A DNA stretch of 23,393 nt from a virus. Made by a program: the position numbers and the translations under genes. Shown here piece by piece: positions 16,542 through 22,759 of the stretch. The DNA is taken from IMG/VR virus record IMGVR_UViG_3300035097_000006, positions 1 to 23,393 of that record; one strand, given 5' to 3'. The notes under the pieces were generated by a model. That model was not told the DNA's origin, made no database searches, and worked only from the letters and a program-made list of their open reading frames with translations. Every line of letters begins with the position of its first letter. The stretch's first letter is position 1.

Positions 16542-17075
16542 ATGTCGTCATTCGGTCCTGGAGAAGCTCCCATCTCCAAGAAGGGCGTGTACCGCAACGT
16601 GCGGGCGGCCGCTGAGAACGCAAGCCAGGCGTCGTCGCATGCCGAAGAGACCGCCAGGAAGATCAAGCTCCTGGTCCCCACGAGGCGAACCGCCGCCCTG
16701 GCAGCTGCTGGGCTCGGGACCGCACTGACCGGTGCGACCTATGCGGGGACCAAGGCCGGTACCTATGCGGGAACCCGGCCGGCCCGGAAGAAGGTCAAGA
16801 AGTCGGCGTTCGGCGTCGATGACGACCGGATCAGCAAAGCTGACGCCGACCCGTTGCAGCCACCGAAGGACCGCAAGAAGCTGAAGTACGCCGGTGCCAT
16901 CTTCGGCACCGGCATGCTCGCGGGACACGGCGGACGGGCCATCGCCCGTGCCGCCGGGGCCAGCGCGAAGACGCAGGGCGCAGTGTTCAATACCGCCGGT
17001 GCCGCCGGCTACGTCGGTGGCGGAATGGGCTACGCGGCCCACCGTCGGACCCAGAACTACGGGAGTGTCGGATGA
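16542..17075 (+). CDS. small basic glycine-rich protein, SAFGV-motif family
   Basis: This 177-aa protein starts at ATG 16542, twelve bases after the previous stop. Its N-terminus, SSFGPGEAPISKKG, looks like a diverged copy of the shared motif. A clear copy, SAFGVDDDRISKAD, begins at residue 88 after a basic stretch (RPARKKVKK), so the protein appears to hold two units. The first has hydrophobic glycine-zipper residues about 48-77 (TAALAAAGLGTALTGATYAG). The second has KYAGAIFGTGMLAGHGGRAI and a following GAAGYVGGGMGYAAH. The composition suggests a small membrane-inserting, DNA-tolerant (basic) protein. It is probably co-packaged in the head with its neighbours, as inferred from operon position. 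The stop overlaps the next start (ATGA). No function can be assigned from sequence alone. Confidence 0.65.
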   Translation: MSSFGPGEAPISKKGVYRNVRAAAENASQASSHAEETARKIKLLVPTRRTAALAAAGLGTALTGATYAGTKAGTYAGTRPARKKVKKSAFGVDDDRISKADADPLQPPKDRKKLKYAGAIFGTGMLAGHGGRAIARAAGASAKTQGAVFNTAGAAGYVGGGMGYAAHRRTQNYGSVG

Positions 17076-17401
17076 ACCTGTCAGCGTTCGGAGTCGAGGA
17101 CGGCCGCATCTCCAAGGCGGAGCGCAAGCCTGCGAGCGGGGGTCGGACCGCCGCCGGAATGCTCTTCCCCGGTTACCACGGCGCGCTCGTCGGGAAGCCG
17201 GGCAAGAAGCTGCGCTCGGTGGGCAACGAGCTCGGCGGCAACATCGGCGGAGGTCTCGTCGGGGCTACCGCGGGACGGCTCATTGCCCGCAAGAACCCGG
17301 CTGTCGGCACAATGATCGGCGCTCAGGCCGGTGGCTTGACCGGGGGCGGCCTCGGAACCCGTCGTGCGCATCGCCGGGGCTACTACAAGCCGGAACGGTA
17401 A
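17072..17401 (+). CDS. small glycine-zipper protein with N-terminal SAFGV motif
   Basis: This 109-aa protein begins MNLSAFGVEDGRISKAERK, an intact copy of the shared motif directly at the N-terminus. The remainder is glycine-rich with GxxxG spacing: 'GNELGGNIGGGLVGATAGRLIARKN' and 'GTMIGAQAGGLTGGGLGTRRAHRRG'. This is a pattern of close-packed membrane helices or amyloid-like/glycine-zipper proteins. It ends in a basic tail. It overlaps the gene before it by 4 bases, and its TAA shares a base with the ATG of the ADP-ribosyltransferase gene (TAATG), so its translation is probably coupled to that gene. It is the shortest stand-alone member of the family here. A role as an internal, injected membrane protein is an inference from composition and context. 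Confidence 0.7.
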   Translation: MNLSAFGVEDGRISKAERKPASGGRTAAGMLFPGYHGALVGKPGKKLRSVGNELGGNIGGGLVGATAGRLIARKNPAVGTMIGAQAGGLTGGGLGTRRAHRRGYYKPER

Positions 17402-18711
17402 TGCTCTCGGCCTTCGGGGTCGATGACGGCCGACTGGTCAAGGCCAAAAAGCTGACCGACGAGCAGAAGCGCACCGCCACCGGTGTCGGCGTCACCGGGG
17501 CGGGCGTCTACGGCTACCACGCGGGGACGTCCCTGCGTGCCCGCAACACCGCGCAACACCTGTCCGACCCGGAGCGGGCGAAGCACGCGGCGGAGACGAT
17601 GGCCGCTCAGCGCGGCCATGCGGCGACCGAGAGTGTCTCCACCCCCTACGAGGGGATTCGGAGGCAGCAGTCGGCGTACGACAAGGCAACGAAGGCGAAC
17701 CCGGATGTGAAGCGGGTCCGGGATTCCGCCGACCGGTGGTCGAGCACCTTTCGTTCGGTCAAGCGGATCCGCCGCGCCTACGACAAAGAGGCTCCGGTCC
17801 CCGGGGTGGGCCGGGTGCTGCTGCGCCCGGTCAAGTCCAAGGCCGAGTCCGATTCGAACGTGATGCGCCATCTCAACAACGCCAAGACCGAGGGACCGAC
17901 CCTGCACCGCGGGATGCGCACCGCCAAGCAGAGCTACAAGGTCGGCGACGAGGTGGATTTCCACGACCTCACGTCCTGGTCCGCCGACAAGAAGGTCGCG
18001 GGTCATTTCGCCGCTCGCGGCAGGGCCAAGCACGGGACGCCGCACGTCTTCCAGCGGGACCCCGGGCATGCCACGTCGTACGAGTCGGCCTCCCCGCAGT
18101 TCCAGCAGCGGGAGTGGGTCGCCGGCGGCAAGCACAAGGTCACCGGTATCAACCCCGACGGGTCGATCCGGGTCAGCCACATCAAGGCCGCCACCAACTT
18201 CGCCCGCTTCGCCAAGTTCGCAACCAGCACCGAGGAGATCACCATGGCCATGTCGGCGTTCGGCGTCGAGGACAGCCGGCTCAGCAAGGCCGACGACCGG
18301 CGGACCTCGACCGGGCTGGCGGCGACCTCGGGTGCTGTCGGCGGCGCCGGTGGCGTGGTGCTGTCCGCACGACGCGAGCTCGGACAGCACAAGGACCTGA
18401 TGGCCACCGCGGCTGAGCACGGCGACAACGCCAAGTTCTACGGAGGCCGACAGGCCAGTCACAACCGCCGGGTCGCCAGGGCTGCCGCCGGCCGAGCTCC
18501 CGGCTGGAGCTCCGTGGCCGCCGAGCACGCCGGCAACGCGCATGTATTCGGTGGCCTGGCAGCCGAGAACAAGGCCGATCAGGCCCGGGCCCTGCGGAGA
18601 GCGAAGAACATCCGGGGTGTCGTCGGCGTTCGGGCCGGGGTCGGACTCGCCGCCGGTGCGGCGGGAGCCGGTCTCGGTGCGGCGATCCACAACCGCGGAA
18701 AGAGGTCCTGA
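17401..18711 (+). CDS. ADP-ribosyltransferase with SAFGV motif, fused to a second SAFGV unit
   Basis: This 436-aa protein begins MLSAFGVDDGRLVKAK, the shared N-terminal motif, followed by one hydrophobic segment and charged helices. Residues about 150-275 carry the ADP-ribosyltransferase signature. It comprises TLHRGM (R170, NAD binding), a DLTSWSAD segment (S192-W-S194) with a helix ending in HFAARG, and FQQREWVAGGKHKV with Q236-R237-E238 (catalytic Glu). Q-x-E in place of E-x-E is the form seen in C3-like enzymes that modify Asn rather than Arg. At residue 282 a new unit starts in frame, MAMSAFGVEDSRLSKAD, preceded by its own GAGGAG ribosome-binding site. It has a glycine-rich segment at each end. 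T4 Alt is a precedent for an ART packaged in the head and injected. Start chosen at 17401 because it overlaps the preceding stop (TAATG) and places the motif at the N-terminus. The target is unknown. Confidence 0.82.
   Translation: MLSAFGVDDGRLVKAKKLTDEQKRTATGVGVTGAGVYGYHAGTSLRARNTAQHLSDPERAKHAAETMAAQRGHAATESVSTPYEGIRRQQSAYDKATKANPDVKRVRDSADRWSSTFRSVKRIRRAYDKEAPVPGVGRVLLRPVKSKAESDSNVMRHLNNAKTEGPTLHRGMRTAKQSYKVGDEVDFHDLTSWSADKKVAGHFAARGRAKHGTPHVFQRDPGHATSYESASPQFQQREWVAGGKHKVTGINPDGSIRVSHIKAATNFARFAKFATSTEEITMAMSAFGVEDSRLSKADDRRTSTGLAATSGAVGGAGGVVLSARRELGQHKDLMATAAEHGDNAKFYGGRQASHNRRVARAAAGRAPGWSSVAAEHAGNAHVFGGLAAENKADQARALRRAKNIRGVVGVRAGVGLAAGAAGAGLGAAIHNRGKRS
18232..18246 (+). promoter_or_regulatory. 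internal ribosome-binding site and start within the ART gene
   Basis: GAGGAG at 18232-18237 is followed six bases later by ATG at 18244, and a second ATG lies at 18250. Translation from here gives a 155-aa protein ending at 18711 that starts MAMSAFGVEDSRLSKAD, just like the stand-alone family members. The ART frame has no stop before it. The gene may therefore produce both a long fusion and a short product, or be a recent fusion of two neighbouring genes. Confidence 0.5.
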
Positions 18712-18763
18712 CATGGTCCTGTCGGCGTTCGGCGTCGAGGACGGTTGGCTCAGCAAGGCCGAC
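18253..18763 (+). repeat. near-identical 42-bp motif repeats at 18253-18294 and 18722-18763
   Basis: The two copies of the motif-coding DNA share their first 21 bases and the last 17, with three mismatches over 42 bases. Such DNA-level identity in otherwise diverged genes suggests recent duplication of the motif or recombination through it. Confidence 0.75.
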
Positions 18764-19099
18764 GGTGACGGGCGGCGGCGAGCTGCGAACGTCGGTGCCA
18801 CGCTTACCGGCGCGGCGGCCGGTGGTTTCGGAGCCAACGCAGCCCACACCGAGTTGGAGTCCCGCAGAGCCGGACGAGCGGCCAGCGTCCGCCGCTTCCG
18901 GGTTGTCAACCAGAGTCTCCGCGATCTTGCTGGCAGCAAGACGGGCGAGGCGGCAAACACGGCCCGACAAGCGGCCTGGCTGGAAAACGCCTCCAAGGAT
19001 CTCGGTCGCAAGGCGGTGCGCAGAGGTACCGCAGCTACCGGGCTGGCAGTGGCGTCCGGCGGGCTGGCCCTCTACGGCCACCACCGCAAGAAGTCCTGA
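18713..19099 (+). CDS. small basic glycine-rich protein with N-terminal SAFGV motif
   Basis: This 128-aa protein starts at ATG 18713, one base after the preceding stop (TGACATG). It reads MVLSAFGVEDGWLSKADGDG, the shared motif at the N-terminus. A glycine-rich hydrophobic segment follows (NVGATLTGAAAGGFGANAA, about residues 24-43). A charged central region comes next (ELESRRAGRAASVRRFRVVNQSLRDLAG...), then a second hydrophobic segment (TAATGLAVASGGLALYGHH) and a basic end, KKS. This two-hydrophobic-segment layout is the same as that of the units in the 731-aa protein. The longer open frame starting upstream at 18542 is not used, because it would overlap the previous gene heavily. The function is unknown. 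It is inferred to be co-packaged with the other family members. Confidence 0.72.
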   Translation: MVLSAFGVEDGWLSKADGDGRRRAANVGATLTGAAAGGFGANAAHTELESRRAGRAASVRRFRVVNQSLRDLAGSKTGEAANTARQAAWLENASKDLGRKAVRRGTAATGLAVASGGLALYGHHRKKS

Positions 19100-19122
19100 G
19101 CCTGCGTCTTGCACGCCCTCAG
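19096..19122 (+). other. weak interrupted hairpin before the scaffold-like gene
   Basis: CTGAG pairs with CTCAG, and inside that GCGT pairs with ACGC around a 5-base loop, with unpaired cct/c between the two helices. There is no T-run. It could be a minor attenuator or processing site between the internal-protein genes and the capsid genes, or have no role. Confidence 0.25.
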
Positions 19123-19148
19123 AGACTTAGACCAAAGGAGGAGAACAC

Positions 19149-19979
19149 GTGCCACGAGCAGTGCAACGGGTCACCGATATGGAAATCGACGAGGTTTCCA
19201 TGGTCGATCGAGCCGCCTGCCCGCCCGCAACGATCGTGTTCTCCAAACGCGCTGACCAGGAGGAAAGCATGCCGGACTACCTCGATGCGGACGGCGAGCC
19301 GCTCGACCTGAGTCAGTTCGAGGAAGGCGACATCCTCGAAGACGACGACGGTAACCAGTTCATGGTCACCTTCGGGGACCCCGAGGATGCCGATGACGTC
19401 GACTACGACGATGCCGACGAACTCGACGACGATCGCGAACTCGTCGGAATCGGCAAATCGGCGTTCGGTGCGCCGGCCGAGGACCCGGTGATCGCTTCCA
19501 TCCGCGAATCGCTGTCCAAGGCGGTGAACGAGCAGGACCGCGACGCCGTCCTGTCGAAGGCGTTCACCTCCCTGAGCAAGCGGGCTCAGCAGGCCGAGTC
19601 CCAGCTGGCCCACGCCGCGCAGATCGCCAAGAGCGAGCGCGACCTGCGGCTGCAGCGGGAGTACATCTCCAAGGCCGCCGAGTACAACGTGCCGATCGAT
19701 GCCGAGGAGCTCGGACCGGTGCTGATGCGGGCCGCGGAGGCGTTGTCCTACGACGACTGCGCCGTGATCCACAAGGCTCTGTCCGCCGCCGGCGCGATGC
19801 TCTACGAGGAGGCCGGCTACGACGGCATGGGCGCTCCCGAGGATCCGATGGACCAGATCGACGCCTTCCTCGGCGACGTGGTGTCCAAGGGGCAGGGCAT
19901 GACGCCCGAGCTCGCAACGACCGCCTTCTTCGACAGCAACCCGGGTGCGTACGACGCCATCCGGGCCGAGCGGCGCTGA
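19149..19979 (+). CDS. scaffold-like capsid assembly protein
   Basis: This 276-aa acidic protein has a GTG start after a strong AAAGGAGG site at 19134-19141, consistent with high expression. Residues 8-34, 'VTDMEIDEVSMVDRAACPPATIVFSKR', match a segment (DEVSLVDxxANxxAxxVxxKR) frequent in phage prohead protease and scaffold proteins. An Asp/Glu-rich stretch (about 43-98) follows, then GKSAFGAPAEDPV at 102-114, a copy of the motif shared by the upstream basic proteins. The rest is a helical, probably coiled-coil region (LSKRAQQAESQLAHAAQIAKSERDLRLQREYISKAA), ending with short helices. Position just before the decoration and major capsid genes, size and helicity fit a scaffold. An internal ATG at 19270 could give a shorter form. 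The scaffold role is inferred; no catalytic residues are apparent. Confidence 0.7.
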   Translation: MPRAVQRVTDMEIDEVSMVDRAACPPATIVFSKRADQEESMPDYLDADGEPLDLSQFEEGDILEDDDGNQFMVTFGDPEDADDVDYDDADELDDDRELVGIGKSAFGAPAEDPVIASIRESLSKAVNEQDRDAVLSKAFTSLSKRAQQAESQLAHAAQIAKSERDLRLQREYISKAAEYNVPIDAEELGPVLMRAAEALSYDDCAVIHKALSAAGAMLYEEAGYDGMGAPEDPMDQIDAFLGDVVSKGQGMTPELATTAFFDSNPGAYDAIRAERR

Positions 19980-19989
19980 GGAGCCCCCC

Positions 19990-20394
19990 ATGGCATATGA
20001 CGAAACACTCCGATCCATCTCGCTGGATTCGGACGACACGATCGGCTTCTACACCGGGGTGCCGGGGGCGCGCGGTTCGCTCTCCCCCAACGGCGGGAAG
20101 CAGTACCACTTCGTGGACATCACCGGTCCGCACCAGTGCGGACTGGCAGGTGCGGGCGCCGAGGCCATCGGTGTCCTGCAGAACAAGCCGCAGTACGCCG
20201 GTGAGGCCGCCACGGTCGCCATCGGTGGCATCAGCCTGGTGGTCGCCGGCGGCGTGCTCGAGGCGGGCGACAAGGTCTCTGCCAACGCCGACGGCAGGGG
20301 CATCAAGACCACCAGTACCAACGCAGTTCTAGGCCGGGTCATCCTCGGCGCCGGTGACGGCGAACTCGCCGCTGTTCTTCTGCTGACGAGCTGA
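19990..20394 (+). CDS. capsid decoration protein (DUF2190-like)
   Basis: This 134-aa protein begins MAYDETLRSISLDSDD. It consists of short beta strands and Gly-rich turns: GVLQNKPQYAGEAATVAIGGISLVVAGGVLEAGDKVSANADGRGI, then AVLGRVILGAGDGELAAVLL. This is the layout of the small capsid decoration or cement proteins (DUF2190 and relatives), which stabilise the capsid lattice from outside and lie next to the major capsid gene. ATG 19990 was chosen because GAGGAG overlapping the preceding stop lies just upstream; the frame is open further 5' but overlaps the scaffold gene. It lies 13 bases before the major capsid gene. Good family resemblance by pattern. Confidence 0.72.
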   Translation: MAYDETLRSISLDSDDTIGFYTGVPGARGSLSPNGGKQYHFVDITGPHQCGLAGAGAEAIGVLQNKPQYAGEAATVAIGGISLVVAGGVLEAGDKVSANADGRGIKTTSTNAVLGRVILGAGDGELAAVLLLTS

Positions 20395-20407
20395 GAGGTA
20401 GAACCCA

Positions 20408-21412
20408 ATGCCACAGAACCCCGGCGGTCCTGATCTTCACATTGATCGACCGCTCACCAACGTCTCGGTCGCGTACTTCCAGGACCCCAACGACTTCATC
20501 GCCGACAAGGTGTTCCCGGCGATCCCGGTCGACAAGCGGTCCGACATGTACTGGAAGTACACCAAGTCGGATTGGCGTCGCTCGGACTCGCAGAAGCGAG
20601 CACCCGGTACCGAGTCGGCCGGCATCGGCTGGTCGAACCAGACCGGGACGTACTACTGCGACGTCTACGCCGCGCACGTCGACATCGACGCGCAGACCAG
20701 GGCGAACGCCGACAGCAACTGGAACCTGGATTCCGACGCCAGCAGGCTGGTCACCCAGCACCTGCTGCTGCAGAAGGACCGGATCTGGGGCCAGAAGTAC
20801 TTCAAGCCCGGGGTCTGGAACAAGGAGTACCAGGGCGTCGCCGCCAGCCCGAGCGGGGACAGTGAGTTCCTGCAGCTCGACCAGGCCTCCAGCGACCCGC
20901 TGAACCTGTCCACCGGCTGGCTCACCGCCTTCCGGCTGGACATCGGCCGCAAGGCCAACTTCATGGTCGTCGGGGTCGACGTCTGGAAGGCGATCAAGAA
21001 CCACGAGGCGATCCTCGACCGGATCAAGTACACCCAGAAGGGCGTCATCACCGAGGAGCTCGTCGCCGAGTTCTTCGGCATCGACGACATCTACGTGGGC
21101 TACGCCTCCGAGGCCGTCGGCCCGCAGATCAACGACGGCGTCCTCCAGGACGAACAGACCGACTACGAGTGGATGCTCGACCCGAAGTCCATGCTGATCG
21201 GGTACCGCCCGAAGCGGCCCGGACTGCTGGAGCCGTCGGCGGGCTACACCTTCAACTGGCGGGGCTACGGCGCCGGCAACCGGTACGGGCTCACTATGAG
21301 CAACTTCCCGGACCTGAAGACCCGCTCGGATCGGATCGAGGGCGAGGCCGCCTACTCCCTGGAGCAGGTGTCCAAGGACTGCGGCATGTTCTACAAGAAC
21401 GTGGTCGGCTGA
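20408..21412 (+). CDS. major capsid protein
   Basis: This is a 334-aa protein whose N-terminus, 'HIDRPLTNVSVAYFQDPNDFIADKVFPAIPVDKRSDMYWKYTKSDWRR', is very typical of a widespread actinophage and siphophage major capsid family with the HK97 fold. Other typical parts are 'IGWSNQTGTYYCDVYAAHVDID', the A-domain-like 'FRLDIGRKANFMVVGVDVWKAIKNHEAILDRIKYTQKGVITEELVAEFFGIDDIYVGYA', and the ending 'ADxxTxSNFPDLKTRSDRIEGEAAYSLEQVSKDCGMFYKNVVG'-like tail. It forms the capsid shell. There is no long N-terminal delta domain, consistent with a separate scaffold gene upstream. It starts at ATG 20408 after GAGAGG. A strong hairpin follows the stop, as expected after a highly expressed gene. Confidence 0.92.
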   Translation: MPQNPGGPDLHIDRPLTNVSVAYFQDPNDFIADKVFPAIPVDKRSDMYWKYTKSDWRRSDSQKRAPGTESAGIGWSNQTGTYYCDVYAAHVDIDAQTRANADSNWNLDSDASRLVTQHLLLQKDRIWGQKYFKPGVWNKEYQGVAASPSGDSEFLQLDQASSDPLNLSTGWLTAFRLDIGRKANFMVVGVDVWKAIKNHEAILDRIKYTQKGVITEELVAEFFGIDDIYVGYASEAVGPQINDGVLQDEQTDYEWMLDPKSMLIGYRPKRPGLLEPSAGYTFNWRGYGAGNRYGLTMSNFPDLKTRSDRIEGEAAYSLEQVSKDCGMFYKNVVG

Positions 21413-21432
21413 CGCTGACTGCACTCCAGGTC

Positions 21433-21474
21433 AACCAGGTCGCACCCCCACCCCGGAGGGGATGCGGCCTGGTT
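21433..21474 (+). terminator. strong hairpin after the major capsid gene
   Basis: AACCAGG-T-CGCA on the left pairs with TGCG-G-CCTGGTT on the right (one U-G pair), and an inner CCCC/GGGG pairing continues the stem. There is no direct T-run after it, so it may be an incomplete terminator, an attenuator that lowers expression of the connector genes, or a 3' stabiliser of the capsid message. Confidence 0.6.
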
Positions 21475-21494
21475 CCCGTTGAGGGGATGTTTTC

Positions 21495-21821
21495 TTGATC
21501 AAAACCTACGCGATGCGCCGCCCGTCCAAGATCGGTACGGCGACGCGCGACCGTGACGAACTGACCCCCGAGGCGCACCTGTGGCGCCTCACCGAGGGCA
21601 TGGTCCGCTCCGGTCGGCTCAAGCAGGTAGAGGTCAGCGAGGCCGACTTCGCGGCCGCAATCGACAAGTACTGCCCCGACCTGTCCAAGCTCATCTACGC
21701 CAAGCTCGGACTGGAGCCGTTCGAGCTCCCGACGACAGGACGCCGCGGCCGGGTCACCGGCAAGCGCACCGTCGCCACCGCGCCGCCGACGCCGGTCGAC
21801 GATCTCCCCGATGCCGGGTGA
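21495..21821 (+). CDS. small conserved-position head protein, function unknown
   Basis: This 108-aa protein lies between the major capsid gene and the first connector gene. The TTG start at 21495 is preceded by GAGGGG at 21481-21486 with good spacing; an in-frame ATG six codons later (21513) is a possible alternative. The sequence has a basic start (MRRPSKIGTATRDRDEL) and two likely helices, 'PEAHLWRLTEGMVRSGRLKQVEVSEADFAAAIDKYCPDLSKLIYAKLGLEPFEL'. The tail is Pro/Thr-rich and probably disordered. No family was recognised. The slot is often filled by small head or connector proteins in related phages, so a head-associated role is likely but inferred. Confidence 0.55.
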   Translation: MIKTYAMRRPSKIGTATRDRDELTPEAHLWRLTEGMVRSGRLKQVEVSEADFAAAIDKYCPDLSKLIYAKLGLEPFELPTTGRRGRVTGKRTVATAPPTPVDDLPDAG

Positions 21822-21827
21822 GCGACG

Positions 21828-22280
21828 ATGGCCTACAGCGGTGACCCCACCAGCTCCCCACTGGACGCGATCCGGTTCTGGGCGCAGGACACCGGCGCTT
21901 CGCCACTGCTGAACGACGCCGAAATCGACTACCTCACCGATTTCGCCGGGGTGGACCCCGAGGAGAACCCGATCGACGCGGCCGCGCTGGTGGCCGACCG
22001 GATCGCCGCGAAGTACGTCGGCGACGTGAACATCAATGCCGACGGCGTCTCCTACAGCGGGGACCAACTGCAATCCAGGTACTCCGCGCTGGCCAAGGAG
22101 CTGCGCCGGCAGGCCGGTCGCTCGTCGGGCCGCGAGTCCGTGCCCTACGTCGGCGGGCTGCAGGACGGCCGACAGTTCGGCATCCGGATGCACGACAACC
22201 CACAGGCCGGCAGCCAGCAGTACTACGGCGAAGAGTGGCCGGTCGATCCCGAGCTGGACGCCGGCCGGGTCGGCAGGTAG
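21828..22280 (+). CDS. head-tail connector (adaptor) protein
   Basis: This 150-aa protein has the common adaptor pattern 'SPLDAIRFWAQDTGASPLLNDAEIDYLTDF', with a helix holding 'DAAALVADRIAAKYV', then the strand 'VNINADGVSYSGDQLQSRYSALAKELRRQAG'. HK97 gp6-like and related connectors have this arrangement of helices and bind under the portal to join the head to the tail. The C-terminal 50 residues (GGLQDGRQFGIRMHDNPQAG...) are polar and probably flexible. It starts six bases after the previous stop. Its position between the capsid gene and other connectors supports the call. Confidence 0.75.
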   Translation: MAYSGDPTSSPLDAIRFWAQDTGASPLLNDAEIDYLTDFAGVDPEENPIDAAALVADRIAAKYVGDVNINADGVSYSGDQLQSRYSALAKELRRQAGRSSGRESVPYVGGLQDGRQFGIRMHDNPQAGSQQYYGEEWPVDPELDAGRVGR

Positions 22281-22282
22281 TC

Positions 22283-22759
22283 ATGCCCTCCGTCGTCAGT
22301 GAGGCCGCCAAGGCGCGGGTGCGCGCGTACACCGAGCGCAACATGGACGGCTTCGTCACGATCCTGCGCGGCGGCAAGGGCGCGCTGAACCGGGACACCG
22401 GCGAGGTCTCCGGCATGACCGGAGCCGTCCAGATCTACGGTGACAAGCCGCCCATCACCGGGCAGATCGGCACGAAGGGGGCAAAGGCCCGCATCCATCC
22501 CGTCACCGGGCAGGGCTCGATCTCGCTCGGCCCGGGCCAGATCAACCTGCGGCAGACCACCATCTCCATTCCCTGGAGTGCGCCGGTGCCGCAGCGCGAC
22601 GACATCGTGCTGATCCGCGACGGTGGCTCCGATCGGGAATTGAACGGGTACGCGCTGCGGGTGGTGGAGGTCGCCGGCGGCGGCTTGTTCGGCGACGCCC
22701 GCCGGCTGTCCTGCACCCTGTGGGGCAAGTCGTCGGTGTGGGACGGGGTGGCACCGTGA
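22283..22759 (+). CDS. head-tail connector / head-closure protein
   Basis: This 158-aa protein starts at ATG 22283, two bases after the previous stop. It begins with a helix (SEAAKARVRAYTERNMDGFVTILRGGKGALNRDTGEVSG), then a run of beta strands, 'GQINLRQTTISIPWSAPVPQRDDIVLIRDGGSDRELNGYALRVVEVAGGG'. This is a beta-barrel layout seen in head-closure or stopper proteins and in the DUF6093-type proteins of actinophages. Its role would be to seal the portal after packaging and receive the tail. The family assignment is by pattern and gene order. The gene overlaps the next GTG start (GTGA). Confidence 0.62.
   Translation: MPSVVSEAAKARVRAYTERNMDGFVTILRGGKGALNRDTGEVSGMTGAVQIYGDKPPITGQIGTKGAKARIHPVTGQGSISLGPGQINLRQTTISIPWSAPVPQRDDIVLIRDGGSDRELNGYALRVVEVAGGGLFGDARRLSCTLWGKSSVWDGVAP

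Larger units (their letters stand above)
12754..19499 (+). repeat. dispersed SAFGV peptide motif family
   Basis: Consensus SAFGV(D/E)DGRxSKA. Clear copies start at 15255 (DAFGVDREALFKAD), 15678, 16803, 17081, 17407, 18253 and 18722. Weaker ones are at 14802 (DALGVEISKDE), 16101 (AFDSERARHGR), the N-terminus of the 16542 gene, and 19458 in the scaffold-like gene (SAFGAPAEDP). A possible one lies at 12754 in the protease (AIYGDVDPREIAKF). In stand-alone proteins the motif is at the N-terminus; in longer ones it lies after a basic stretch, at unit boundaries. I did not find it in the terminase, portal, capsid or connector proteins. Confidence 0.8.

Noticed and set aside
16894-17400. Upstream extension of the ART frame to 16894
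   Set aside because: It would overlap two supported genes completely and yields Arg/Pro-rich sequence; the ATG at 17401 couples to the preceding stop and starts with the shared tag.
18542-18712. Upstream extension of the 128-aa tagged protein
   Set aside because: It overlaps the previous gene and lacks a ribosome-binding site; ATG 18713 places the tag at the N-terminus.
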